A DNA stretch of 64,000 bases, taken from Paratinospora sagittata. Taxonomy: Eukaryota > Streptophyta > Magnoliopsida > Ranunculales > Menispermaceae. This document shows positions 1 through 12,227 of this stretch, piece after piece (positions within the stretch are counted from its first letter, which is position 1; every line of letters starts with the position of its first letter). The stretch spans positions 15,919,519 to 15,983,518 of the forward strand of contig CM069608.1 in NCBI GenBank assembly GCA_035771175.1, written 5' to 3'. The position numbers were made by a program, and so were the translations under genes. The notes beneath the pieces were generated by a model. The model did no database searches. It saw only the letters and a list, made by a program, of their open reading frames with translations, and was not told where the DNA came from.

Positions 1-1300
1 AAAACAATTCAGGGTATTTCTATTTAATTGTTTCTTCTAGTTTCCAAATTGCTTCCTCTACTCCGTGGTAATCCCAGAGTACTTTTACAAGTAGGATGCT
101 ACACGCCTCAGTTCTTGAGTTTTCCTATCTAGAATTTGTATCGCTCTCTCCTGATATTTGTTTCCCTCTTTAACCCGGACTTCGACTAGAAGGATGATAT
201 GTGAAGGATCGGGACGATACTTTCGAAGCATGGATACATGAAAAACGTCATGAACTTTAGACATGGATGAGGGAAGGGATAGTCGATAGGCTAGTTTCCC
301 AATAGGTTCGACGATTTGAAATGGGCCGATATATCATGGGGAGAACTTTCTTTTGATCCCGAAGTGTTTGACACCTCTTGTAGGCTGAACTTTTAGAAAA
401 ACCAAGTCCCCTTGTCAAATTCTAATTGTTGTCTCCGCTTATCGACATCGCTCTTCTGTCAAATTCATGCTATACGAAGTCGCTCATTTACTAGTGTGAT
501 TTTCTCAGAAGTCTCTTGAACTAGTTCAAGCCCCAACTGCAGTCGATCTGCCATATCTAACCAACATACAGGAGATCTGCAAAGGCGACCATAGAGAGCC
601 TCATATGGTGCCATGTCGATACTGGTTTGGTAGCTATTGTTGTATACAAACTCAGCCAAATGTAAGTGCTTTTCCCATCCGTTATGAAAGTTCAAAATGC
701 AACAACATAACATGTCCTCCAAGATCTGGATAAGACGCTCTGACTGCCAATCGATTTGTGGGTGAAAGGTTGTGCTCATGGTAATCTTGGAGCCCATTCT
801 ACCCTGAAAGCTTTGCCAAAATTTTGATGTGAATCGAGGGTCTCGATCAGAGATGATCGTGAGTGGTATGCCATGGAGGCATACGATCTCTCTTTCATAC
901 AATTTGGCTAGCTTGGAGGGGTTATCCATGAACTTTATTGGTAAAAAGTGTGCAAATTTTGTAAGTCTGTCAATGATAACCCAAATTGCATCTTGTCCTT
1001 AATTATTTCGAGGAAAGGCCATAACAAAATTCATTACAATGTTCTCCCACTTCCATTCTCCGATAGGAAAAGGCTGGAAACGTCAGAAAGGAAGTCTGCG
1101 TTTTCCCTTTACTTGTTGGCAAACGAGACATCAAGCAAAGTCTAGAATAGCCTTTTTCATTCCAGAGAACCAGAATTGTCACTTGACATCTTTGTACATC
1201 TTGTTTCCCCCAGGATGCATAGCAAACCATGAGCAATACATTTCAACGAGCACTTCTTTCCGAACTTCAGGATTGTTTGGTTGGCAGAGATATTTTTTGC
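1..1300 (-). pseudogene. Ty3/Gypsy integrase and chromodomain-like C-terminus (broken)
   Basis: The minus strand carries the 3' end of a Gypsy polyprotein. Around 1150-1290 is the zinc-binding HPG...MYKD region. At 465-929 lies the integrase core, with SDRDPRFTS, then FHPQ and the ALYGR block. From 450 down to 1 is the C-terminal region (FSP.YIGPFQI, VHDVFHVSMLRKY), ending in a KYPELF-type chromodomain-like terminus almost exactly at base 1. In the family this protein inserts the cDNA copy into the chromosome. Several stops and frameshifts separate the blocks, and the expected Thr of HPQTDGQ is Ile, so it is dead. The 3' LTR would lie to the left, outside the window. Confidence 0.9.
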
Positions 1301-1643
1301 AGAAAACTGCCCTGTCATCGGAGACCGACCAGTGGTGAAGGTTTTGTCAGCAGAGGAGAAGTTTTCTTTTCTCCTTTAACATGGGTTCGTTGGCTTGAGT
1401 AGATAAAATTTTTCGAATAAGCTCAGAGTTGGCTGATAATTAAGAGAGTCGTGATCTTCTTTCCTCCTCAATGAGCTGTAAGTTAAAATTCTCCATTTCT
1501 GTAGCCAACTTCCCCATTTCAAAGTTAAGAGTACAAACATCAACATAAGATTTTCTACTCATGGCATCAGCCACAACGTTGGCTTTTCCCGAATGGTATT
1601 GGAGCTGAAAGTCATAATCTTTTCAAAATTCCAACCATCGTCT

Positions 1644-1955
1644 TTAACGAAGGTTTAGGTCTCTCTGAGTGTAGATGTACTTGAGGCTTTTGTGATCCGA
1701 GAAGTCCTCAAACCATTCACCGTATAGGTAGTGTTGCCATAACTTCAGTGCGAATACTACAGCTGCAAGTTCCAAGTCATGCATTGGGTAATTACCCTCA
1801 TGAATCTTTAGTTTTCTAGAAGCATATGCAACAACTTGGCCTTCTTGCATTAGTAATACACCTAAGCCTTGGAGAGAGGCGTCAGTGTATAGTGAAAATC
1901 CAACTCCATTTCTTGGAGTGATTAGTATTGGTGTTGTTGTGAGGCATTTTTTCAA
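1644..1955 (-). pseudogene. Gypsy RNase H domain
   Basis: This open segment has the features of Gypsy RNase H: YTDAS (first catalytic Asp), [16 protein letters not shown], the [12 protein letters not shown] block and WQHYLYG, ending near DHKSLKYI. RNase H removes the RNA strand during reverse transcription. It sits between the RT remnant (2060-2780) and the integrase in normal order on the same strand. Stops at both sides cut it off from its neighbours. Confidence 0.9.
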
Positions 1956-2059
1956 TTCCTAAAATGATGATTCACAGGCTGCGTTCCAGATGAATCGTAC
2001 GTCTTTCTGAGTGTGCTTAGTCATAGGTTCAACAATCTTGGAGAAGTTCTTGATGAAGC

Positions 2060-2780
2060 GTCAGTAGTAGCTAGCCAAACCGAGAAAACTTCGAATTTGA
2101 GTATCTGTGGTAAGTTCCTTCCAGTTTAAAACTGCTCCAACTTTTGAAGAATCCACTTCAATGCCATTGTTTGGAACCACATGACCTAGGAATTGAACTC
2201 TCTTTACCCAAAATTCGCACTTACTCAACTTTGCATATAACTTATGGCTTCTTAAGGTCTGGAGGACAATCCTCAGATGTATCTTATGGTCTTCCTCTGT
2301 TGGTGAATATACCAAGATGTCATCTACAAAGACCACCAAAAACATGTCTAAATATGGTCTGAAGATGTGGTTCATGAAATTCATGAACGCTGCAGGTGCA
2401 TTTGTTAGACCGAACGACATCACCAAGAACTCTTAATGACCGTACCGAGTTCAGAAAGTCGTTTTATTTAGGTCCGAACCTCTGATCCGGACTTGATGAT
2501 AGTCAGATCGTAAATCAATCTTAGAAAAGTATTTGGCATCTCTAAGTTGGTCGAACAAGTCATCGATCCTAGGCAATAGGTATCTGTTCTTGATGGTTAC
2601 GTTATTCAACTTGTGATAGTCGATGCAAAGCCATAACGAACCATATTTTTTGCGAACGAGCAGAACTGGAGTGCCCAGGGTGATGAACTTTTTCTAATGA
2701 AGCCACTACTCTCCAATTACTTCAGTTGTTTGTCCAACTCAACCAGCTCGACATTGGACATTCTGTATGGTTGAATTGAG
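2060..2780 (-). pseudogene. Gypsy reverse transcriptase domain
   Basis: The RT is recognisable over about 240 codons on the minus strand. The upstream part (2430-2700) contains the FDQL, KIDLRS.YHQ and KTTF motifs with at least one stop. The open part 2061-2426 holds [13 protein letters not shown], then the catalytic FVDDILVYS box, SKCEFW and FLGHVV. The motif set is typical of chromoviruses, most like the Tekay/Del lineage from memory. In-frame stops make it non-functional. Confidence 0.92.
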
Positions 2781-2785
2781 ATGGG

Positions 2786-3350
2786 TTAAGTCCCTAGTAT
2801 GAGTTTGATCTCAAAATTGAATTTTTGAACTGGAGGTAGACCAGGAAGGTCATTTAGAAAAATCGTTGGGAATTCCGATATGACCGGAATATAGTGTACT
2901 TCAAGAGGGTATAGTGATGATGATTTATTGTCGTCACCAAGGGATAAGGCTAGGACCTGTGTCTTGAGGAGTGCGACAGTCGAGTTGTGTATCCATTTCT
3001 TCATTCCCTGAATTTTTAACAAACTCCCCAGTGGGCAAGGTTAACTGAACTTGCTTCTTAAAACAATTGATTTTAGTTTTCAATGGTGCGAGCCTCTCCA
3101 TACCGATGATGATGTCGAAGTCTTCAATATCCATCACTAGGAGATCTGCATAAATTATTTGTTCTGTCATTCGAAGTTCACATCTAGAACACTTCAATTT
3201 CACATCAGTACCAGATCTTAATGGTGTTGAGACATAGATTGTGATGTTTGTGGGTTCAGGTTGCAACCCCAAATGCCTTACCGGTACAGAAGATATAAAG
3301 GAGTGCGTAGCACCCGAATCAAACAAGACATGCGCCATTGTATTGAACAA
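2786..3350 (-). pseudogene. Gypsy aspartic protease domain
   Basis: The minus strand reads VLFDSGATHSFIS, the catalytic DSGA motif of retroelement aspartic proteases, followed by the DFDIIIGM block. The linker to RT continues to about 2786 in a second frame ([11 protein letters not shown], the usual protease-RT spacer). The change of frame near 2934-3022 shows a frameshift. The protease would release mature proteins from the polyprotein. Confidence 0.88.
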
Positions 3351-3506
3351 AGGAAATGTACCTTCGACTACATTGTTGTTAGGGAGAAGTTGTTGAGCGA
3401 CGGCATATGCTCTGCCCTGTTGCCTTTGCCCCTGGTTTTGTTGGTTTTGCCTAGGCTGGGCATTAGCAGCAGGTGGGGCTTGTTGGACTGGGACTACTGG
3501 AACTGG

Positions 3507-4720
3507 CTACCGCGATTGTAGAAGGTGGGGACAGAGACTTCTTACATGGCCCTGCTGGCAGCAATTGTAACAAGTCAACCTCTGATGTTGAGACGTTTGT
3601 TGTTGGTTCTGTTGGCCGTGCTGATTGTGGTGTTGTTGGCCACCACCTCTGCCATTACCATTGCGACGACCACCCCTGCCATTGCAACCTCCTCTGTTAT
3701 GATTATGAAAACCCTGATGGCCAGGGTTAAAAGTTTTAGCCGCAAAATGTCGTGGCCTCATGTTTTTGCACAGGGGCTGGGAGGGCTGGGAGGGCTGGGT
3801 TTTGATTAAAATAGCTTCTTTTTGTTTTCCTGCTGAGTGCCCTGTTAGGAAAAAGATGCGGGCCGTTTTCCCCTATTCTTTCTCTCTTCTTACTCTACTT
3901 TCTCTTGCTCAAAGTTCATGGCCATATTGACGAGCTCCCTGTAACTCTTGAGATCCAAGATTAACATGGCCTGTCAGGTGTCTGGACGAAGGCCATTATA
4001 GAATTTCTCAGCCTTATCTCGCTCGGTTGAGACTGTGGAGAGAGAGAAGACCAATAGTTCCTTGAATCTGACAGCATACTTTCCGACTGTCATACTGCCC
4101 TGGCAAACTCCTGGCGTCTTTGCCTCTTCACTGCACCAAGGAAGTACTCATCAATGAACAGTAACTCAATCTCTAGCCAAGTCATGTTTGTTACATTGAC
4201 CCTTGGGTCTTCCTTCACCGTTATACAGCAAGTGTTAGCTCCACCAACAAGTAGGTAGGAAACTAGTGGAATTTTTCGACCCTCGTCGACTCTCATGGGC
4301 TCAAGAGCCTTTTTTGACTCATCAAGCCATTTATGTGCTTCATCCGCATCAATGGTGCCAGCAAAGGTATGGGGTTGTAACCTTTTATACTTCATGATCT
4401 GGTCGGTTTGGCTTTTCGACCCAAATCGAACAGGGGCTTGTACGGTGACCACCTGGTTGGCCGCAGTCTCACGGACGATCGTTTATATTGTCACTTTCAT
4501 CGGCACAATAAATCCGACAAAAATGTATTCCATGCCTGAAGACATGATGAAGGGTATGGGTTGAGGTGACACTGTCTGTCCAGAAGTAGTGGTAGTGTCG
4601 TGTGTGACCTGTTCTGTCCTCGGAGGCAGCGGTTCCTGATTTTGTGTCTCAGGAGGTGCTTCCTCTGTTGGGCGGACTATACGTGGCCTTCATCTTTTTC
4701 CGGGTTTCATTTTTCTCACT
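3507..4720 (-). pseudogene. Gypsy gag with CCHC zinc knuckle
   Basis: Gag is read from about 4720 down. A low-complexity N-terminus has a stop near 4485. The capsid-like part at 4090-4452 contains PHTFAGTIDADEAHKWL and ends near RRQEFARAV. The Gln/Asn/Gly-rich nucleocapsid tail contains CYNCCQQGHVRSLC, a perfect CX2CX4HX4C knuckle (about 3525-3570). The part between 3770 and 4090 is shifted in frame. Gag would package the element RNA. To the right comes a ~118-bp tandem repeat rather than an LTR, so the leader of this element is unusually long. Confidence 0.85.
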
Positions 4721-5234
4721 GGCAAAAAGAAAAATATAACTATGCTTTAGGAAACGTAGCCAAGTATAGTGATATGATATTCTCAGCAATAAGTTCGAGA
4801 GTTTTGCAATATAAAACCACCTATATTTTTAGGTATGGTGTAAGGTTTTGGTGAGGAATCAAAGAATTTTATGTGCCTCGTATGTTTGGCCATGGAATAA
4901 AACAAGGTTAGAGTGTTTATATAATACGTATAAATATTTGAAAGTATTTCAAATATTTTGGTTATGGTTTTTGTGAACATACTTACTTTTTGAAAATTCA
5001 TACGATTCATAGAGATTTTAAGAATAGCCTCGGGAAATATCCTGGTCTAACGTTCTATCGCATTCTTATGTGTTCAAAATCTTTTTCTTAGTCTTTTCGA
5101 CTATTATCCAAATCTGTGTATCTCATACCACATGAATTTGGTAATAAGGGTTTCAACCAAGTTAGGTTCGCATGAACATGGTCTTTACAAAACATCGGCT
5201 AGAGACGAGTTGTCACGACGCCCCTGACGTAGGC

Positions 5235-5242
5235 TGACGTCA
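5235..5242. promoter_or_regulatory. TGACGTCA palindrome near the LTR end
   Basis: A perfect TGACGTCA box, the core bound by plant bZIP factors of the TGA/CRE type, lies 24 bp inside the LTR. The same box followed by TGACC lies 19 bp inside the related LTR at 26115. Conservation between two diverged copies suggests a functional element of the family; binding is inferred. Confidence 0.35.
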
Positions 5243-5390
5243 TGACCGACACAATGTATTATACACTTTACATACCCTGTATACAATATATAATACACTG
5301 TTAGCCTCAATAGAATTACACAAATCTCCAAAAAAAATTGACAGCTTCTCCCCATAAAATGGACCTCTCACAACCTGATATACCACAAAG

Positions 5391-5398
<8 letters not shown>

Positions 5399-5442
<44 letters not shown>
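5399..5442. repeat. (AT)n microsatellite
   Basis: About 22 perfect AT units inside solo LTR 1. Likely to vary in length between individuals. Confidence 0.95.
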
Positions 5443-5445
<3 letters not shown>

Positions 5446-8196
5446 ATTCATTCATTCCACAAATCAAATTCTCACATGATAGATATATATGATTATCCCA
5501 TTCCATCATCACAAGCATTGTATAACCAAAATGTTCCATTATAATCCATATTCCCACACAACCCACCTAAATGATATTATATACATAGTAATGTGATATT
5601 TAAACATATGAAAATAAAAAAAAATATAACTCATTTCCCCCACGCATACATACATAAACAAAGGCGAATGTGGATCACGTGTCAGTCACTCTCTAGTCTT
5701 TCATTTTTCCTTTTGATTATGTACCTGAAATATTGGAGGAAATGGAGTGAGCAATCAACAAGCTCAGTGAATATATCTCTTGATATGACAATCATATGTA
5801 TTTAGGGAAACATGACATTTAAAGTCATTTAAAACAATTATTAATCACATGCATCATTCAACGAATATATCATACATGTCAAGAACATAAATTTCATGAT
5901 TTTTCAAGAAAATAATGCATCATTTTCAACTAAAACCACAATCTCTCTCTTTCTCATAATGGAGCGGATACGAACTCCTTATTATGCACTTACGCTCGGA
6001 CCTCACATTACTCAATTCACAATCATTTCAAGGATCTCCAATCCTTGTTAGGACAGTCTTACAGTTAATGAGGTTACGCATAACACTCATCCGGGGCTAA
6101 TTCCTAATGAAATGACATCATATGTGACCTGCCATCGCAAGTCTCACATGCTCCAAATGCCAAAATTATTTTGAATGATCAATAAAATACAATGCATTAA
6201 CGTATATAACATGCTTACAACTAAACATTTCATATAATACAATGTCATACAAGAACCAAAATCAAGAAATATACTCACAGTGATTAAATGTTATTTCTAT
6301 GTCAATGAATCAAATAATATTCAGCACAAGGGATCACCATGATCATCACCAAACTCATTGCACCATCAACATTTCCAGCATCAATATTCCCTCAAGCTTA
6401 TTCACCAACACATTCAATTTTCAATTCCTATGTAAATATGAAATTCAAGGCACACTTAATCATTATAAACTGCTAAACACCATTCCATCTCACGAAAACA
6501 CCAATAAACATTTGCAATTCATGTACAATTCGAATTTGTTTCATTTACCTATACTTACTTGTATTATTCATTCAAATACATTTCATTTTATCCAAGTCTT
6601 GCTCATTCACCACTAATTCTTACTTTAGCAACCTGAAAAATATTATACACATTTCATGAATTTAGGTTCTAGCTCAACTTAGGCCACATAAGTAGTTGAA
6701 GACGTTACTATCTCGTTTCTGTGGTCAATCTAGATATTTTCACAAGAAAGAACAGTGAAAATAGATTTTCAATTCATATTTTCACCAGTTCTCAGTTTTA
6801 TTTTTCTACTGGAACATATATCAATTTTATTAAAAATATAGAACATTCCTAAAATTATTTTGTCCACATCGACACATGTAAAATCAGTCATACTACCATT
6901 CTACTACCTTCAACAGACATTTTACTAAGGTTTTACACGTTCGCGGAGGTCACGAAAGTAAATTTTACTCACCAAAACCATATATTCAGTTACTAAAAAT
7001 GTCAAATCATATCCAAAAATCATGATCTTAATATCAAAATGTCCAGAATTCAGTTCTCCATAATTCTATGATTTGAAATCGAGATTTCACTGGAGTTTGA
7101 CATGGTTCGAAAGGTCCTCAATGTCATATTTGGCTTTTGGTAGCTGTACCGACACCAATATTATATTTGAACACAAACAAACCACATATCTAGTCTCTAC
7201 ACATTTATAGGAATCATAATATATCATTTTTATGTGTTTTCACTCAAAGTGGGTCCAAATTCCATTTTTGAAAACACAATAAAACACCTCCCATCGCAAA
7301 AATTAATTCGATAGAATCGTCATACACTAGTTAAAGATCAATTTCATGACGAAAAATAGCGAAAATAGCTTACCGGCACGTCGGATTTGGCCTTGAAATC
7401 GTCACGAAACCCTCGCCCTTTTCTTTCTCTTCCTTCTGCATGTTTCTTCTTCTTTTCTCTTTCTCTCCTTTTTTTTTTTCGTTCATTCAAAACGTTGGAG
7501 AGAGAGAAGAGATTAAAAATGAGATAATTATAACTATTTTGATCCCATGCTCCCCATACAACTTAATAAAACCACTACCCCCATCAATTTCATTAATTCA
7601 TTTAGCAATTCCTCATCTTATAATTTATATCATTTATTTAGCAACTCCCCCTACTTCATTAAATCATTTAACTTTTTACTTCATTTAATCATCTACCAAT
7701 TAATACTATCATCTTTATTTAAGCTAATTTAATCATCCCCTTATCTAACTCCAATTCATATATTTAATTTATTCCCTTCACTTTTATGTATTTAGCACTT
7801 ATTCTCACACATATATATATTTGACTCCTACGTATGTATACGTGTATTATACACATCGATATACACATAATTCAACATATGTATTTAATTAAAACTACAG
7901 GGTGTTACAGGAGTTCACTAATAGTATCGTCCAAGTTTACTCGTGTCATACCGTGTAAACTTAGTGATAATGTTAGTAATTCAACTTTTTTCAAATATTT
8001 TTCCACACAAGGTCGGGGGTTTTCTTAATTCCACGTTTTATTTGGTATCTTCCAATTTTGTTGTGTCTCATACCACTCGAGAGTTAGTGATACAAAAGAA
8101 AAAATGGTTGTAAGAAAATATTTACAAAAGAAAACATAGTCTCAAACAAAGTATTTCATTCATAAAAAGAAAATATTTACAATGCCAATAATTTTC

Positions 8197-9263
8197 CTAA
8201 TTTCCCTGCCTACTGTTTCGCCTAGTTCTCCTGCTAGTTGTAGAGTGACTACTAATAGAAGGATGAGGGACGTTTTGTCGTTCTTCTAAGGTTTGCATAC
8301 GATTCATCAAAACATTAAACCATTCACGCATTTCAACGATACATGATACCACAAACTGTAACTTGTCATTTGGGTTAGCTGGTTGTCCCCTCGATGGAGG
8401 GTAGGTCGGTTGTCCCATCGACAGATGGTAGGCTGTAGGCATTGTTTGAAAATGTTGGTCAGATGGTTGACCATTGGTGGAGGGTAGTTGATTTGATTAT
8501 ATGAGGATTCCCTAACTAAGACTTCTTGGAAGATTGGATTTGCTTGAGTCGGAAAGTTTTGAAAAAGTGGACTCATCGGGATATCCTGTCTTCTGAAGTT
8601 CGGTGCCGCCCAATTTTGAGGTGGTTGGTTCACAGGAAATTGTGGAGTTGGCCGGTAGGGTACCTCAGGAGTTGGAAACCCTTGAGACATCGTATTGCCT
8701 TGGACCGAGGGTTCCAGAAAGGTGGATTCACCGGAACTTCCTGTTCGTCTTGATTTGGCTGGGGTTGCTCAAAGTTTCCTTCTTGGTTCCCGAAGATTTC
8801 TTCCTCCGTGACCCATTGATGATTGGGTTGTTCATTGTTTGTGTCTGTGTTCATTTCAGTCCTCTGACTTATTTGGCGCTCCTCTGGTAGGAATCTTACG
8901 CCGACTTTTTCGTCGACTACACTCAGTGTCATCACTAGCCCTTCCGTTGTTTTCTTCAGAAGTAGGGCCAAATAATTCCTCATCGGTCACCCCTCCTTTT
9001 TTGTTGAAAGTTTTGGAATAGGAGGATAGTGCTACCGATATAGAAGATTCATCAAAGGTATTAATGTTTGCCTCGGTTAGTATCTTCATGATTAAAGCTC
9101 CATAGCTGAGGTATTCCTTTTTGTAGGGTTTTGGGCTACTTTTGTCGTTTGCTGGACGAATGCGAGGTAGAGAGATGGAGATTTCCTTGTCTATGCAGTC
9201 AAGGACAAGGAGTTGAGCCCTTGACATTGTACTTTTACTCGCCACTTCAAGTAGGATGTTATC
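8197..9263 (-). pseudogene. PTP-type (putative plant transposon protein) ORF, downstream part
   Basis: On the minus strand this continues the ORF at 12228-12737 after the LTR insertion. The first block (STMSRAQLLVLDCI, then YLSYGALIMKIL) resembles the second half of the PTP domain found in many plant retroelement-associated proteins. A Pro/Gln/Asn-rich region follows in shifted frames (8307-8983), then a short helix-forming tail (MREWFNVLMNRMQTLEER) and a basic end (SRRTRRNSRQGN) stopping at 8197. Two or more frameshifts make it a relic. The function of the family is unknown to me. Confidence 0.65.
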
Positions 9264-12222
9264 TGTGGTGTCCCGAAAATCATTTCATCTAGCCCATTAC
9301 CTAAGTGTATTTTGCCCAAACTCTGTGTTTGCCTTGATATGTTTGATGTTTGTTTGATAGTTGTTTAATGTTTGTATATTTGATGCTTGATAATGTATAT
9401 AAATATGTGCATTATAAATTGTATATAGGTCATGTTAAATTAAAGTATAATGCATGTGTTATTATTTATGCATGGGCCCATTAAACCATGAATTGATATG
9501 GGTTAGGATTGATTGAATAAAAGGATAAATGAGAATGAAAATTTGGTGTATTAGATGGATTGGACATTTAAAATACATGGAAGCATGAGATTGGTTAAAG
9601 TACATGTGGTTGGTATGGGTAGTATGAGACCAACACATGTCAAGTTGGTGCATGAGAATGGACAAGTATCCCATGCCCATTTCTCTTCTTCAACACATAT
9701 CAAGTTGGTGCATGAGACCAACACATGTCAAGTTGGTTCATGAGAATGCACAAGTGTCACATACCCCATTTCTCTTGTCCAACACATGTCAAGTTGGTGC
9801 ATGAGACCAACATATGTCAAGTTGGTGCATGAGAGTGCACAAGTATCCCATGCCCCATTTCTCTTCTCCAACACATATCAAGTTGGTGCATGAGAGTGGA
9901 CAAGTGTCCCATGCCCCACTTCTCTTCTCCAAGGAAGTCCTAGAGAGTGAGATGAGTGGAGGGAAAGTAAAAAAGAAGAGAAAGGAAAGAAGAAGAGAAA
10001 GAAAAAGGAATTTGCTTTGAGGGAAGTCTCAACAACGTTTTCATCAAAGAGGTGGATTTTGTTGATATATGGTCAGATTAAGCTCAAACTTTGTCAGCCA
10101 GTTCGTATCTTATGGTTATTCATTCTGGTCACTGGAGATCTTGATTAGAGTTTTCTTCTGAGAGATATAACCTCCCAAACAAAGCTGGTCGGAAAGTCTG
10201 GATTTATCGCGCAGTTTCGATCAAACTAATAGATCTCCTAAACTTACCGTTGGATGGGCATGAAATTTCATAAGATGGTTCACAACTAATATTTCTACAT
10301 TATGAACGGTTGAGATGTTTATGGTTCAAGTATTTTGTGTGATATAGTCATCTAAGTTCAAGTATTTGCAGCAGGAAAGGAGAAATTGTCTGATTAGAGA
10401 TTTGTTCATCAAAGAGGCTTATCTCTTCGGTCCACCGTTGGATTGAGCTGATGTTTGAACAAAAGGTTTGCTTCTTAATATAATTCAATATGTACAGTTG
10501 ATTTTGTGATTAAATATTTCTGTTGGCAGCTTGATACATCTGAACAAAATATTAAATGGAAAATTGGTAGGGTTATTTGTATTACACCTAAATTTAGAAT
10601 ATGAACTTAGACATTTCCAAATTGCTTGCATGTCAACTATGTTGACCTAGTTTCCATTGTTGATGAACCCATGATGCAAAATCAGTGATATACATGGCTG
10701 AACATGGTGACCTAGTGTAAATCGGCAATATGGCCTAAGTAAGAAAATTTTCATATTTTAGGGCTTTTGATGCTTTTGGCCTAGAATCATTGAATTGATG
10801 TAATTTATGTCTAATTAAGCATGATTAGGGTTGATTATGCTACAGATTAAGTGGTTGTGACCATATCATGGGTTAGGCCTACTTGTGATCAAATGGCTCA
10901 ATTTGGACATGTTTATGCCTAAGGAATTAAAAATCAGTATTTTTGATTAATTGAATGGTTTATGAATGAGAACTATGCATTAAAGGCCTAAGTCATGTGA
11001 TTTAAGTTGAATGATGGGATTAGATGGGATTTAGGCCTATTGTCTATATGTGGGCTGATTTAAGATTGATGTGTAATGTCTATGTAATTAACCATAGAAA
11101 TTGATGTATGGTTGGATATTGATGAATGTTTCAAGACCTTGATTGGGTTGATTCGGTTTGGTGTCCGTGTGTGATTAGATACTCTCGCAAGGCTTGGTTG
11201 TGAGTAGACTTCATTTATGATTATATTTTTTATGTCGTCATATCACTTATATATATTGTATGGTGAAAGCATGAATGTGTTCAAACGTTTTTAATGATGC
11301 ATTGATTTGAGAAAACCTTCTGAAATTGGTTGGGCCCATCTATCTGGCTAATAAGGAGACTTAACCTTGTCATAGGAGGGTTTTAGAAAGGAAATATTTG
11401 GGAATGAGAACGGTACGGTGAAATAGACTTGCATTAGTAACCTCAAATCAACATGATTGGGGATTAGAACAGTACGGTGAAATAGACGTGCACTAGTAAC
11501 CCTAATGCATGTTGAATGTGGATCCAAATTGATAGGCTTTTACTTGCATCGAACTTATTATAAATGCTTGATATCTATATGTTATGAGTTTTTATTCATG
11601 CTACACATTGACATGCATACATGATGTTTATTGATGAGTATTGATAGCATATTTGAATTCTATTCACTGGGCATCGTTGGCTCACCCTCATTTTCCTCTT
11701 TCAGGTCTTTCTGTCCTGAATAAGGGCAAAGGAGTAGTCATATCTTGAGGGTCTTGCCGTCGAGAGAATTTAAGGCCACGATCTGAGTTGAGAGGCATTT
11801 TAATTGAACTGTGTTTTAAATTATGATGTATTATATTTTGGACTATGTAATTATAACACTTATCACATTGTAGTATGGGTGAGTTGGGACTTGTTAGATA
11901 GACCATGTGGGCATATGATGGTTTTTTTGTACCCATAGTTTCAGACTTTATGTGTATGTCCATCTTGATGGACTGTAGGGATTATGGTTTTATTTATGGT
12001 TCATTTTTATGGATTATCTCTTGTCTTGGATGATTAATACGGTTGGTAGTTTTGTTTAGTACCTTTTCATATTATGTCGTTGTTTGGGATAAGGCTCGTA
12101 GGGTCTCAACCACCTCACGGGGGTTGAGGAGTGGTTGGAGATGCCTATGCCGGGCGTCCCGCCTCGACATTCCGCACGTCATTCCTTGTGGGGTTGGTGG
12201 TCCGGGGTGCGGGGTCGCCACA
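9264..12222 (+). mobile_element. Solo LTR 2 (2.96 kb) splitting the PTP ORF
   Basis: The ends are TGTGGTGTCCCG and GGTCGCCACA, with a perfect 5-bp target duplication TTATC at 9259-9263 and 12223-12227. The first bases do not recur near the right end, so it is a single LTR and not a two-LTR element. No retroviral domain lies inside. The GC-rich end is on the right, opposite to the LTRs at 5211 and 26115. The stretch near 10040-10140 resembles, in reverse complement, sequence near 28700-28800 in solo LTR 3, so they belong to related families. Confidence 0.85.
9615..9930. repeat. Minisatellite inside solo LTR 2
   Basis: Six copies of a ~29-bp motif containing ACATGTCAAGTTGGTGCATG occur at about 9632, 9691, 9720, 9782, 9811 and 9871. 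They alternate with a CCCATGCCCCATTTCTCTTC block. Copies differ at single positions, and the spacing alternates near 60 and 30 bp. It is non-coding. Confidence 0.85.
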
Positions 12223-12227
12223 TTATC

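Larger units (their letters stand above)
5211..7909 (-). mobile_element. Solo LTR 1 (2.7 kb, Gypsy type)
   Basis: It starts TGTCACGACGCCCC and ends GGGTGTTACA, giving TG...CA ends with inverted TGTNAC termini. The flanks CGAGT (5206-5210) and GGAGT (7910-7914) match at 4 of 5 bases, an eroded target duplication. No gag-pol lies inside. The GC-rich end is on the left, as in solo LTR 26115-29082, so both are read on the minus strand. It interrupts a tandem repeat, so it is younger than the Gypsy element around it. It holds an (AT)n tract at 5399-5442. Confidence 0.75.
5011..8140 (-). repeat. Degenerate ~118-bp tandem repeat in the Gypsy internal region, interrupted by a solo LTR
   Basis: Three degenerate units start with TATC..CCAA and contain TCATACC...TTAGTGATA-like blocks, at about 5105, 7925 and 8046. 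The last two are 121 bp apart. If the insertion 5211-7909 plus a 5-bp duplication is removed, the first two are 115 bp apart. The array was therefore continuous before the insertion. It lies between the PTP ORF and gag. No protein is visible in it. Confidence 0.6.

Noticed and set aside
9264..12222. Helitron or DNA transposon
   Set aside because: TG...CA ends with a 5-bp duplication fit an LTR; there is no A/T target or CTRR hairpin end.
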